Assembly: GCA_945486175.1 (NCBI GenBank) | Contig: CALYTA010000002.1 | Span: 1-16,540 of the forward strand | Direction of reading: 5' to 3' | From: an uncultured Clostridia bacterium | Lineage (GTDB): Bacteria > Bacillota > Clostridia > Oscillospirales > Butyricicoccaceae | DNA length: 16,540 bases | Translations under genes and position numbers: made by a program | In this document: positions 1-6,633 of the stretch, in pieces | Position numbering within the stretch: the first letter of the stretch is position 1 | How the letters are laid out: the number at the start of each line of letters is the position of its first letter | The notes under the pieces: generated by a model | Databases searched by the model: none | Seen by the model: the letters and a program-made list of their open reading frames with translations, nothing else | Told to the model about the DNA's origin: nothing

Positions 1-222
1 CTTCAAGAGTTTAAAAGTGAAAGAGTAGATATTGATTATATTAGACTTAATCATAGTTGGTTTGATTCTATTATGGTTGCATACAAAAAGAATTACAATG
101 AAGAATTAACAGATGAGAACTTTGCTGATATGGCTGTTGAAGAAATAGCTCAAACACTATTAAATTATGCAACAGTTACATCAATAGAGGACATATCAAA
201 TCTGTTTATTAAAAATATGATG
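1..222 (+). CDS. AT-rich partial ORF, unknown, cut at both ends
   Basis: The frame is open from base 1 and reads about 74 AT-rich codons (many ATA, AGA, TTA) with no stop before the composition break near 222. The peptide is acidic and hydrophilic with tryptophan and tyrosine residues, and I do not recognise a family. GC is about 27% by hand count, against more than 60% just to the right. An in-frame ATG occurs at 73, but coding-like sequence already precedes it, so this is probably an internal piece of a longer gene. Beyond 222 the frame only happens to stay open (to 552) through DNA that is antisense to the HAD phosphatase, and should not be counted as protein. The segment probably belongs to another replicon or organism, or to an inserted element. 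Confidence 0.45.
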
Positions 223-230
223 TTCATTCC
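215..230. other. Abrupt base-composition junction
   Basis: Over a few bases the sequence changes from roughly 27% GC to about 68% GC (bases 231-290). The change falls at the TGA stop (224-226, minus strand) of the HAD phosphatase, which appears full length. No inverted repeat, target duplication or integrase signature can be seen because only 222 bases lie to the left. An assembly chimera is the simplest explanation; an element or phage end is the alternative. Confidence 0.6.
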
Positions 231-1006
231 GCTGCGGGCGGGATTTCCCCGACGCCGGACAGCACAAGGCGCGGCCGGTACGGGAATTTATCGATATCTT
301 CCGGAGAGGTCACGCCGGACAGAACGAGCACAGTATCCAGACCGGATTCAATGCCCGCGATCATATCCGTATCCATGCGGTCACCGACCATTGCGGCCTC
401 TTCGGAATGCACACCGAGCATGCGCAGGCCGGTGCGCATCATCAGCGGATTCGGCTTGCCGACAAAATACGCCTTCTTACCGGTTGCCCGTTCAATCGGC
501 GCAATCAGTGCGCCGCAGCCAGGCACAATGCCGCTTTCTGTCGGGCCGGTGATATCAGAGTTCGTGCCGATCAGCTTTGCGCCCTTGTTGACCAGGCGGA
601 TCGCGCGGACAATGTTATCATAGCTGAAGGATTCCGGCTCGCCGATGACGACATAATCCGGATCGACTTCATTGATTGTAATACCTGCGGCAAACAACGC
701 GTTCTGCAGGCCGTGGTCGCCGACAACATATGCGCTGCAGCCCGGTGCCTGATGGCTGAGGAAGCTCGCTGTTGCCAGGGCACTCGTATAAAAGTGTGAC
801 TCGTCGACATCCAGCCCCATGCGCGCCAGCTTCTGCTGAAGCTCCTTCGGCGTATAATGGCTGGAATTGGTCAGGAACAGAAAATGCTTGTTCTCACGCT
901 GCAGCCAGTCGACAAACTCGCGCACGCCGGGGAGAATTTTGTTCCCGTGATAGATGACACCGTCCATATCGCAGATAAAGCCGGATTTTTCTCTCAAACG
1001 ATCCAT
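224..1006 (-). CDS. HAD-superfamily phosphatase, NagD (subfamily IIA) type
   Basis: This 260-residue protein is a soluble hydrolase that probably dephosphorylates a small phosphorylated metabolite such as a nucleoside monophosphate, sugar phosphate or phosphoglycolate. The substrate cannot be fixed from sequence. HAD motif I is DMDGV at residues 13-17 (nucleophile Asp13, acid/base Asp15), motif II is the Thr of LTNSS at 45-49, motif III is Lys184 in GKPNP, and motif IV is GDRMDTD at 208-214. The type IIA cap lies between motifs II and III. Length is normal for NagD proteins. The ATG (1004-1006) is preceded by an AAGGA-type site. It lies downstream of the phosphate operon but behind a terminator and its own promoter, so it is probably a separate transcription unit. 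Its stop codon falls exactly at the composition junction, so the last residues might not be native, though the ending looks normal. Confidence 0.9.
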   Translation of the reverse strand: MDRLREKSGFICDMDGVIYHGNKILPGVREFVDWLQRENKHFLFLTNSSHYTPKELQQKLARMGLDVDESHFYTSALATASFLSHQAPGCSAYVVGDHGLQNALFAAGITINEVDPDYVVIGEPESFSYDNIVRAIRLVNKGAKLIGTNSDITGPTESGIVPGCGALIAPIERATGKKAYFVGKPNPLMMRTGLRMLGVHSEEAAMVGDRMDTDMIAGIESGLDTVLVLSGVTSPEDIDKFPYRPRLVLSGVGEIPPAAE

Positions 1007-1063
1007 ACTGTTTTTCCTTCTTTCCGTATTCAGACTGGCCGCCGAGACTGGTGGCCTATATTC

Positions 1064-1092
1064 AAGGTATCAAAATGATGTGCATCTGTCAA
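1064..1092 (-). promoter_or_regulatory. Candidate sigma-A promoter for the HAD phosphatase
   Basis: On the minus strand a perfect -35 TTGACA (1087-1092) is followed after 17 bp by a weak -10 TACCTT (1064-1069). It lies about 60 bp upstream of the phosphatase ATG and just past the terminator of the phoB-like gene. Confidence 0.5.
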
Positions 1093-1100
1093 CTGTACAT

Positions 1101-1146
1101 AAAAAATCCCTCATATATCCTGCACATTCGCGCAACTATATGAGGG
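1101..1146 (-). terminator. Rho-independent terminator of the pst-phoU-phoB operon
   Basis: A perfect 10-bp stem (arms 1108-1117 and 1137-1146, CCCTCATATA) encloses a 19-nt loop. On the minus strand it is followed by six T residues (complement of 1101-1106). It begins 7 bp after the regulator stop codon, so the operon ends here. Confidence 0.85.
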
Positions 1147-1152
1147 AATGCA

Positions 1153-1827
1153 TCAGCCGATTTTATAACCGACACCGCGGATGGTCTGGATTTTGGTACC
1201 GTCATCATCAATTTTCCGGCGCAGTGTATTGATATGGATATCCACCGTGCGTGTTTCCACATCATATCCCGTGTCCCATACATGTTCCATGATGCTCTCT
1301 CTCGTGACCACACGGCCCTGATTTTCCAGCAGGAACCACAACAGCTTGAACTCCTTGCGTGTCAGATGGATTTCCTCACCGCGCAGCGTGACAATGTGGC
1401 TGTCTCCAAAAATAGACACATCCTCATATGTATAATGCTCTTCTGTTTCTTCTTTATTCGCTCCCGTGCGCCGTGCAACTGCACGGATGCGTGAAAGCAA
1501 TTCGAGAATGCCGAACGGCTTTGCCACATAATCATCGGCACCGAGATCCAATCCGGTCACTTTGTCCATTTCCGATGCCTTTGCCGTGAGCATGATGATG
1601 GGGATAGATGCAGTCCGGTCGGATTCGCGCAGACGCTTTAAAATGGACAGGCCGTTCTCACCGGGCAGCATGATATCCAGCAGGATCATATCAGGCAGCC
1701 GTTCCCGCATGGCCGCATTCAGTTCCCTGCCGCTTTCAAATCCACTCGCTTCAAATCCATTGCCGCTGAGCGCATACAGCACCATTGTGCGAATGCTTTC
1801 ATCGTCCTCGACCAGATAGATGTTCAT
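1153..1827 (-). CDS. phoB: OmpR/PhoB-family response regulator
   Basis: This 224-residue two-component regulator presumably senses phosphate status and activates the pst operon. The receiver domain (about 1-118) has the acidic pocket EDD at 7-9, phospho-acceptor Asp51 in LLDIMLP, Thr81 and Lys103. The C-terminal winged-helix domain (about 130-224) carries the OmpR-type recognition region TRTVDIHINTLRRK and ends in RGVGYKIG. Assignment to phosphate control rests on being the last gene of the operon, 20 bp after phoU, and on PHO-like boxes upstream of pstS. The ATG follows GAGGTAAAGGGA. No histidine kinase gene (PhoR) follows: a terminator comes directly after the stop, so the kinase must be encoded elsewhere or the regulator is driven otherwise. 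PhoP is the alternative name used in Bacillus. Confidence 0.9.
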   Translation of the reverse strand: MNIYLVEDDESIRTMVLYALSGNGFEASGFESGRELNAAMRERLPDMILLDIMLPGENGLSILKRLRESDRTASIPIIMLTAKASEMDKVTGLDLGADDYVAKPFGILELLSRIRAVARRTGANKEETEEHYTYEDVSIFGDSHIVTLRGEEIHLTRKEFKLLWFLLENQGRVVTRESIMEHVWDTGYDVETRTVDIHINTLRRKIDDDGTKIQTIRGVGYKIG

Positions 1828-1847
1828 TCCCTTTACCTCACTGCACT

Positions 1848-2507
1848 TCAGCCCAGCACGCGCGTCTGTTTGTGCGTACCGGTGATAGAAAATTCAACCC
1901 ACTCGGAGATATTGACCGCGTGATCGCCGATGCGTTCAAAATATTTGGCAATCATCATGATATCCATCGCCTGCTCCGCATCCTCGAGCGATTCATGGAT
2001 GCGCTCCACCAATACAGCCCGTGTATCGGCAAACAGCTTGTCGACGACATCATCATATTCAATGACCGCATGTGCCGCCGCAAGATCATGAGTCACAAAG
2101 GCATCAATCGAATCACGCACCATCTTGATGGTCGCCTCTGCCATATAGGACAGCTGCTCCGGCGCAACATACGACGGTTTGTCACACAGGAACAGGGTGA
2201 CCTCTGCGATATCCTCTGCAAGGTCACCGATGCGCTCCATATCGGTGATCATTTTGAGCGCAGTGGAAATTTCACGCAGGTCACGGGCCACCGGCTGCTG
2301 CTGAAGCAGCAGCTTGAGGCAGGTGCTCTCAATTTCGCGTTCCTTCTGGTCGACCTCTTTGTCTCCCGCCATCGTGATTCTCGCCAGATCGGCATCATAT
2401 TTTTTGAGTGCCTCAACGGCACGGCTGATTGCGGTTTCCACGAGGGCTGCCATTGAAATCAGATCCTCGTGCATTTTTATCAGTTCCTTGTCAAAACGGT
2501 TTCTCAT
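1848..2507 (-). CDS. phoU: Phosphate signalling protein PhoU
   Basis: PhoU is a cytoplasmic all-helical protein that links the Pst transporter to the PhoR/PhoB signalling pair and limits phosphate uptake. The 219-residue protein consists of two similar three-helix PhoU repeats. The first contains MERIGDLAEDIAEV and the second FERIGDHAVNISEW; these E-R-I-G-D metal-binding motifs define the family. The frame is open further upstream, but the start at 2505-2507 is chosen because a strong GGAGGGG site sits 5 bases before it and homologues begin with this kind of sequence (M-R-x-x-F-D-x-E-L). It lies 13 bp after pstB and 20 bp before the regulator gene. Confidence 0.95.
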   Translation of the reverse strand: MRNRFDKELIKMHEDLISMAALVETAISRAVEALKKYDADLARITMAGDKEVDQKEREIESTCLKLLLQQQPVARDLREISTALKMITDMERIGDLAEDIAEVTLFLCDKPSYVAPEQLSYMAEATIKMVRDSIDAFVTHDLAAAHAVIEYDDVVDKLFADTRAVLVERIHESLEDAEQAMDIMMIAKYFERIGDHAVNISEWVEFSITGTHKQTRVLG

Positions 2508-2520
2508 TGCTACCCCTCCA

Positions 2521-3279
2521 TCAGCCGAAACGTCCGGTGATATAATTTTCTGTTCTCTGGTCCTTCGGCATGGAGAACAATTCCTCGGTGTTTTCAAATT
2601 CAATGACTTCACCCAGCAGGAAGAACGCGGTCTTGTCGGATACACGTGTTGCCTGCTGCATGTTGTGCGTTACCATGACGATGGTGTAATCCTTCTTGAG
2701 CTCCTGCACCAGATCCTCAACCTTCATCGTGGAAATCGGGTCGAGTGCGCTGGTTGGCTCGTCCATCAGCAGAACCTCCGGCTGGATGGCGAGTGCACGC
2801 GCAATACAGAGGCGCTGCTGCTGTCCGCCGGACATGCCCAGCGCGCTCTTATGCAGGCGGTCCTTGACCTCATCCCAGATTGCCGCATCGCGCAGGCTCT
2901 TTTCGACGATGGTATCCAGCTTTGCCTTGTTGCGGATGCCATGTGTGCGCGGGCCGAAGGCGATGTTGTCATAAATGCTCATCGGGAACGGGTTCGGCTT
3001 CTGGAATACCATGCCGACGCGGCGGCGCAGGACATTGACATCCATGCGGTCAAAGATATCTTCACCGTCCAGCAGAACCGTGCCGTCGATGCGGCAGCCC
3101 TCAACCAGATCGTTCATGCGGTTGAGCGTCTTCAGGAGCGTGGATTTGCCGCAGCCGGAAGGGCCGATAAATGCCGTGATCTCCTTTTCCGGCAGCTCCA
3201 GATTGATGTTCTTGAGCGCATGGAAATCACCATAATGCAGATCGAGATTTTTGATAGAATATTTTGTATTGACAGCCAT
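2521..3279 (-). CDS. pstB: Phosphate ABC transporter ATP-binding protein PstB
   Basis: This 252-residue protein is the ATPase that drives phosphate import by the PstSCAB complex at the inner face of the membrane. Visible motifs are Walker [10 protein letters not shown] at residues 39-47, the PstB-typical Q-loop [14 protein letters not shown], the ABC signature MSGGQQQR, Walker [13 protein letters not shown] and the switch histidine in [16 protein letters not shown] distinguishes PstB from other ABC ATPases. Length is normal. The start has a GAGGAG site that overlaps the stop region of pstA (12-bp gap), so the pair is tightly coupled. Confidence 0.97.
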   Translation of the reverse strand: MAVNTKYSIKNLDLHYGDFHALKNINLELPEKEITAFIGPSGCGKSTLLKTLNRMNDLVEGCRIDGTVLLDGEDIFDRMDVNVLRRRVGMVFQKPNPFPMSIYDNIAFGPRTHGIRNKAKLDTIVEKSLRDAAIWDEVKDRLHKSALGMSGGQQQRLCIARALAIQPEVLLMDEPTSALDPISTMKVEDLVQELKKDYTIVMVTHNMQQATRVSDKTAFFLLGEVIEFENTEELFSMPKDQRTENYITGRFG

Positions 3280-3291
3280 AACAGACTCCTC

Positions 3292-4191
3292 TTACTTTTT
3301 CGTGAGCTTTCGCGCAATCAGGGCGGAAACGGTATTCATAACCAGTACAATGAGCAGCAGGACAACTGCGGTCGCATACGCCTGATCGGTGTGCAGGCCT
3401 TCGCTGGACAGGCAGTACATATGGACTGCCAGCGTGCGGCCGGAAGAAAACAGGCTGGTCGGGATATCCGTCGCCGTGCCCGCCGTATACATGAGTGCAG
3501 CGGTTTCACCGACGACACGGCCGACCGCCAGAATGATGCCCGCCAGAATACCCGGCATGGCTGACGGCAGAACAATGCGGAAGACAGTGCGCAGCTTGCC
3601 TGCGCCCAGGCCAAAGCTCGCCTCGCGGTACATGTCCGGTACAGCGAGCAGTGCTTCCTCCGTGCTTCGCATAATGAGCGGGAGAATCATAATGGACAGC
3701 GTCAGCGCGCCGGACAGCAGAGACATCTTCCAGCCGAGCTGGGTGACGAAAAACAGCATGCCGAACAGGCCGTAGACAATCGACGGAATGCCGGACAGCG
3801 TTTCGGTTGTCAGACGCATCAGGCCAACCAGCTTGTTGCCTTTTTTCGCGTATTCAACCAGATAAACAGCGGTAAACACGCTGATCGGGATCGCAATCAG
3901 CAGGGAAAGCAGCGTCATTTCTACCGTTGTGATAATGGAAGGCATCATCGAACAGTTTTCCGATGTGTATTCCAGCGAAAACAGATCGGGGGTCAGATAC
4001 GGAATGCCCCGGACCAGGATATAACCGATCAGAAACAGCAGTACGGCGAAGGTAAAGATTGCCGCACCGTAAACAAGGACGCGCAGGACCAGAGACTGAA
4101 TCCCCTGTGTCGATCTCGGTTCGGAGTCGCGCCTGCCCGTGCGCACGGTTTCGCGCGGCAGGGAGATTGCGCCGCCAGCGGGATTGCTCAT
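3292..4191 (-). CDS. pstA: Phosphate ABC transporter permease PstA
   Basis: This 299-residue membrane protein forms half of the phosphate channel. A hydrophilic N-terminus of about 33 residues rich in Arg, Ser and Pro precedes the first transmembrane helix. Five more hydrophobic segments follow, consistent with the six-helix fold. The EAA-type loop that contacts PstB is visible as EASFGLGAGKLRTVFRIVLP, and GIPSIVYGLFG is the Pst permease hallmark. The ATG overlaps the TGA of pstC (ATGA, 4188-4191), indicating translational coupling. Confidence 0.95.
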   Translation of the reverse strand: MSNPAGGAISLPRETVRTGRRDSEPRSTQGIQSLVLRVLVYGAAIFTFAVLLFLIGYILVRGIPYLTPDLFSLEYTSENCSMMPSIITTVEMTLLSLLIAIPISVFTAVYLVEYAKKGNKLVGLMRLTTETLSGIPSIVYGLFGMLFFVTQLGWKMSLLSGALTLSIMILPLIMRSTEEALLAVPDMYREASFGLGAGKLRTVFRIVLPSAMPGILAGIILAVGRVVGETAALMYTAGTATDIPTSLFSSGRTLAVHMYCLSSEGLHTDQAYATAVVLLLIVLVMNTVSALIARKLTKK

Positions 4192-5054
4192 GCCTTTTCA
4201 CCTCTCTTTTTAATCATCGCAAACGCAAAGTTAATCAGCAGGATGAAGATGAACAGGACAACACCGGTCGCAATCAGTGCTTCGCGGTGCAGGCCGGTCG
4301 CATAGCCCATCTCCAGTACAATGTTGGCAGTCATGGTGCGGATGCCCTTGAGAATGCCGCGCGGCATGGCAGCCTGATTGCCGGCAACCATGATAACCGC
4401 CATGGTCTCACCGATGGCACGGCCGATGCCGAGGACAACTGCCGCGAGCAGGCCGGACTTTGCCGCCGGCAGGACAGCGAAGAAAACCGAACGCTCATGT
4501 GTCGCACCGAGTGCCAGTGCGCCTTCATAATAGCTGTCCGGGACAGCGTTGATAGACGATTCACTCAGGTTGATGACGGTCGGCAAGATCATAATGCCCA
4601 GCAGGACTGCCGCCGTGAGCATGCTGACACCGGTGCAGCCCGGAATCATGCGTGCGAGCGGAACCATGACAACCAGTCCGAAAAAGCCGTAGATAATGGA
4701 CGGAATGCCTGCCATAAGCTGAACCAGCGGCTCCAGAAGGCTGTGCAGCTTCTTCGGGCAGAAGCGGGACAGATAGACCGCTGTCAGTACGCCGATCGGC
4801 ACGCCGATGATGACCGCGCCCAGCGTGACACACAGACTTCCCACAATCATCGGAAGAATGCCATAGGATGCCGGTTCATTTTTCGGCGCCCATTTGGTGC
4901 CGAACAGGAAGTTGAAAAATCCGATTTCCTTCATCGCCGGAATGCCGTTTGCGAACAGGAACACACAGATCAGGACGACCGCGACAATGGACATGCATGC
5001 GCACAGGGCAAACAGCCATGACATGCCGCGTTCAATAATTTTTTGTCGTTTCAT
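4188..5054 (-). CDS. pstC: Phosphate ABC transporter permease PstC
   Basis: This 288-residue membrane protein is the second half of the phosphate channel. The first transmembrane helix lies at about residues 12-36, followed by a short extracellular region containing FGTKWAPKNEPASYG and five more helices. GIPSIIYGFFG and the coupling loop EGALALGATHERSVFFAVLP match the family. The start has a GAGG site nine bases upstream. It is separated from pstS by 84 bp that hold a large hairpin and overlaps pstA by 4 bp. Confidence 0.95.
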   Translation of the reverse strand: MKRQKIIERGMSWLFALCACMSIVAVVLICVFLFANGIPAMKEIGFFNFLFGTKWAPKNEPASYGILPMIVGSLCVTLGAVIIGVPIGVLTAVYLSRFCPKKLHSLLEPLVQLMAGIPSIIYGFFGLVVMVPLARMIPGCTGVSMLTAAVLLGIMILPTVINLSESSINAVPDSYYEGALALGATHERSVFFAVLPAAKSGLLAAVVLGIGRAIGETMAVIMVAGNQAAMPRGILKGIRTMTANIVLEMGYATGLHREALIATGVVLFIFILLINFAFAMIKKRGEKA

Positions 5055-5091
5055 AAAAATCCAACCTCAAAAATTCGTTCAGATACAACAG

Positions 5092-5126
5092 TTCCCTCCG
5101 GCGGACAGTACGTCCGACGGAGGGAA
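5092..5126 (-). promoter_or_regulatory. Intercistronic hairpin between pstS and pstC
   Basis: A 15-bp inverted repeat (arms 5092-5106 and 5112-5126, 14 of 15 positions complementary) flanks a 5-nt loop; the flanking ACAG/CTGT bases could lengthen it across a one-base bulge. No T-run follows directly on the minus strand, so it does not look like a strong intrinsic terminator. A GC-rich hairpin after the first gene commonly stabilises that message or limits transcription into the following genes, which would yield more PstS than permease. That role is inferred. Confidence 0.75.
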
Positions 5127-5138
5127 GCTGTGTCACAT

Positions 5139-6071
5139 TCAGCCGATTTCGCTCCAGTCGGTGGTTTCACCGGTGAAGATACTGCATACCTGCTCGGTGC
5201 TCAGCTCCTCAATCGGGTTCTCCGGATTGACGATGACCGCAATGCCGTCCAGTGCAATCTGAACCGGAGTGAGGGTTTTCAGCTCCTCTTCGCTCAGTTC
5301 ACGGGATGCCATGCCGATGTCACAAACGCCCTCAATGGTGTTGTTCATGCCGGTGGTGGAGTCGGACTCCTGAATGGTGATCTTGACGTTCGGATTGACA
5401 GCTTCATATGCTTCCTTCAGCTTCTCCATAACCGGAGTAACGGAAGAAGAACCTGCGACGGTGATCTCACCGGAGGAACCGTCAGAAGTAAATGCCTCTG
5501 CATCGTCGCTGATCTGGATGTAGCCGTTGTCCATGACAACCTGCTGGCCATCTGCCGACAGGATGAAGTTCATAAAGTCCTTCGCTGCGCCGGTCGGCTC
5601 ACCCTTGGTTGCGATGTTGAACGGACGGGATACCTTATAGCTGCCGTTCAGGACATTTTCCGTCGTCGCCTCTGCGCCGTCGATGGCGAGCACCTTGATG
5701 GAATCGTTGACAGAGCCCAGGGATGCATAGCCGATGGCATTCTTGTCACCGGATACGTTCTGCATCATGACTTCCGTCTGATTTGCGATGATCGCGTCCG
5801 CCGTGGTGTTATCAATCTTCTCATCGCCGTTCTTGGTCTGGATGCCGAACAGCTCGATAAACGCGCCGCGCGTGCCGGAACCGTCCTCACGGGATACCAC
5901 GTCGATTGCGCCGCTCATGGAAGTGGTTGCGGAGGAGCCGGAGCCCTGATCTGCGGCTGCGTCGTCGCTGCCGGTATCAGAAGAACTGCCGCAGCCTGCA
6001 AGCGCGCCCATCAGTACGATGCCTGTCAGCGTCATCGCGCCGAACTTTTTCATTGCCGTTGTAAATTTCAT
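5139..6071 (-). CDS. pstS: PstS-type phosphate-binding lipoprotein, halves in permuted order
   Basis: This 310-residue lipoprotein should capture phosphate outside the membrane for PstCA. Residues 1-26 form a signal peptide ending in the lipobox LAGC (lipidated Cys27), followed by a Ser/Gly/Asp linker to about 53. Unusually, the part normally in the C-terminal half comes first: SREDGSGTRGAF (60-71, phosphate-binding Arg61 and SGT 65-67) through FNIATKG and ADGQQVVMDNGY (173-184). A short linker (about 186-201) leads to what is normally the N-terminal half: ITVAGSSSVTPVMEKL (203-218), DSTTGM (237-242), CDIGMASREL (250-259), DGIAVIVN and IFTGETTDW (298-306). Nothing looks lost, since both halves are present once with their binding loops. 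The start ATG has an AAAGGA site. It is the first operon gene, behind PHO-box-like repeats. Confidence 0.9.
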   Translation of the reverse strand: MKFTTAMKKFGAMTLTGIVLMGALAGCGSSSDTGSDDAAADQGSGSSATTSMSGAIDVVSREDGSGTRGAFIELFGIQTKNGDEKIDNTTADAIIANQTEVMMQNVSGDKNAIGYASLGSVNDSIKVLAIDGAEATTENVLNGSYKVSRPFNIATKGEPTGAAKDFMNFILSADGQQVVMDNGYIQISDDAEAFTSDGSSGEITVAGSSSVTPVMEKLKEAYEAVNPNVKITIQESDSTTGMNNTIEGVCDIGMASRELSEEELKTLTPVQIALDGIAVIVNPENPIEELSTEQVCSIFTGETTDWSEIG

Positions 6072-6125
6072 GTTGATTTCCTTTCGTGTCTTTGTTTTTT
6101 TCGATGTTTGCTTTCAACAGTGTCT

Positions 6126-6180
6126 ATTCTAAACGCGCCATGTAAAGTCATCTACCCGCTTTTCGTAAAATGTTTGTAAA
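6126..6180 (-). promoter_or_regulatory. Candidate pstS promoter with proximal PHO-box pair
   Basis: On the minus strand TTTACA (6175-6180) and TTTACG (6164-6169) are exactly 11 bp apart, and another TTTACA lies at 6141-6146. A -10-like TAGAAT occupies 6126-6131, with only a poor -35 (TAGATG, 6149-6154) 17 bp upstream, as expected for an activator-dependent promoter. The implied message would have a leader of roughly 50 nt before the pstS ATG. Confidence 0.55.
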
Positions 6181-6183
6181 TGC

Positions 6184-6218
6184 AAAAAATCACTCATTTT
6201 TCGCAAAATGAATGATTT
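6184..6218 (-). terminator. AT-rich hairpin with T-run, possible weak terminator or operator
   Basis: Arms 6187-6200 and 6205-6218 pair at 13 of 14 positions around a TCGC/GCGA loop. On the minus strand the hairpin runs into six T residues (complement of 6184-6189). It lies 44 bp after the stop of the small gene at 6262-6357 and could end its transcript, but the stem is AT-rich and so weak. It also overlaps the last hexamer of the PHO-like array, so a protein-binding palindrome is an alternative. Confidence 0.45.
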
Positions 6219-6247
6219 ATATAAAGAAAATGTATGAACTTTGTAAA
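6209..6247 (-). promoter_or_regulatory. Distal PHO-box-like array, four hexamers with 11-bp period
   Basis: Read on the pstS coding strand, the hexamers TTTACA (6242-6247), CATACA (6231-6236), TTTATA (6220-6225) and CATTCA (6209-6214) begin exactly 11 bp apart with 5-bp spacers. This matches the known layout of PhoP/PhoB boxes (TT-A-C-A-like hexamers, one helical turn apart). The array is about 80 bp upstream of the -10-like element, so it would be a distal activator site for the regulator encoded at the operon's end. Confidence 0.6.
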
Positions 6248-6261
6248 ATTATCGCGTGCCC

Positions 6262-6357
6262 TCACTTTTCGCTGTGCGGATGCTCATCTCCGAAAATCAT
6301 GTCATCAATGTCCGGACGCTTCGGGTCCGCATGGTAGTAATCCCAAATCTGGATCAA
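6262..6357 (-). CDS. Small protein of 31 residues, TTG start
   Basis: A 31-codon frame on the minus strand starts at TTG (6355-6357), eight bases after a near-perfect AGGAGG site, and ends with TGA (6262-6264). The peptide begins M-I-Q-I-W-D-Y-Y-H and continues with an acidic stretch (RPDIDDMIFGDE) ending HPHSEK. It has no membrane segment or signal peptide. A strong sigma-A-like promoter lies about 60 bp upstream, which supports a real gene. An in-frame GTG (6364-6366) overlaps the ribosome binding site and is a less likely start. I do not recognise the family. Its position immediately upstream of pstS, in the same direction and possibly with read-through, suggests a link to phosphate control, but that is inference. 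Confidence 0.6.
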   Translation of the reverse strand: MIQIWDYYHADPKRPDIDDMIFGDEHPHSEK

Positions 6358-6416
6358 TGCACTCACCTCCTCGTTTAACCTATTCTATGCCTCTTTCTCT
6401 TTGAGTTTCCTGTTAG

Positions 6417-6445
6417 AATCTACAATACTGCCAGGGCAAAGTCAA
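6417..6445 (-). promoter_or_regulatory. Sigma-A-type promoter of the 31-residue gene
   Basis: On the minus strand TTGACT (6440-6445) is followed after exactly 17 bp by TAGATT (6417-6422). Transcription would begin near 6410 and give a leader of about 50 nt before the TTG start codon. Confidence 0.65.
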
Positions 6446-6460
6446 CCAGATTCCGCAAAC

Positions 6461-6499
6461 TTTACCGGGCTTATACAAAGAAATTGCATCTGCTTTGCA
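6461..6499 (+). promoter_or_regulatory. Four 11-bp-spaced hexamers in the divergent intergenic region
   Basis: TTTACC (6461-6466), TATACA (6472-6477), ATTGCA (6483-6488) and TTTGCA (6494-6499) begin 11 bp apart on the plus strand. They lie between the promoter of the 31-residue gene and that of the SdpI-like gene. The period equals that of the PHO-box array upstream of pstS, but the hexamers are less uniform, so this may be a regulator site or chance. Confidence 0.3.
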
Positions 6500-6553
6500 T
6501 ATTCCCTCCAGTTGTCTGGCAAATTTTACACAACATAGCCGTCATTTTGCACG

Positions 6554-6583
6554 TTGCAAACAACAGCCTGTATAAGGTAGGAT
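6554..6583 (+). promoter_or_regulatory. Candidate promoter of the SdpI-like gene
   Basis: TTGCAA (6554-6559), an 18-bp spacer and TAGGAT (6578-6583) fit sigma-A. An alternative is TTGCAC (6547-6552) with TATAAG (6571-6576). A 13-bp dyad, TTGCA-CGT-TGCAA (6547-6559), overlaps both -35 options and could be an operator. Confidence 0.45.
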
Positions 6584-6633
6584 AGTATTACAGACAATAA
6601 CAACTTAACAACAACTGGAAAGGACGATTTTCT

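Noticed and set aside
73..552. 159-residue plus-strand frame across the composition junction
   Set aside because: Only the first part (to about 222) has coding character; the rest is antisense to the HAD phosphatase, with arginine-rich, low-complexity translation.
219..1830. 12-base repeat GATGTTCATTCC at 219-230 and 1819-1830
   Set aside because: Several 12-base matches are expected by chance in 16.5 kb; no flanking similarity, so not evidence of recombination.
2314..3564. 416-residue plus-strand frame under phoU, pstB and pstA
   Set aside because: Antisense to three strongly conserved genes; composition reflects the GC-rich complementary strand.
4059..6179. Long plus-strand frames under pstC and pstS (320 and 378 residues)
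   Set aside because: Antisense shadows of conserved transporter genes, without promoters or ribosome binding sites.
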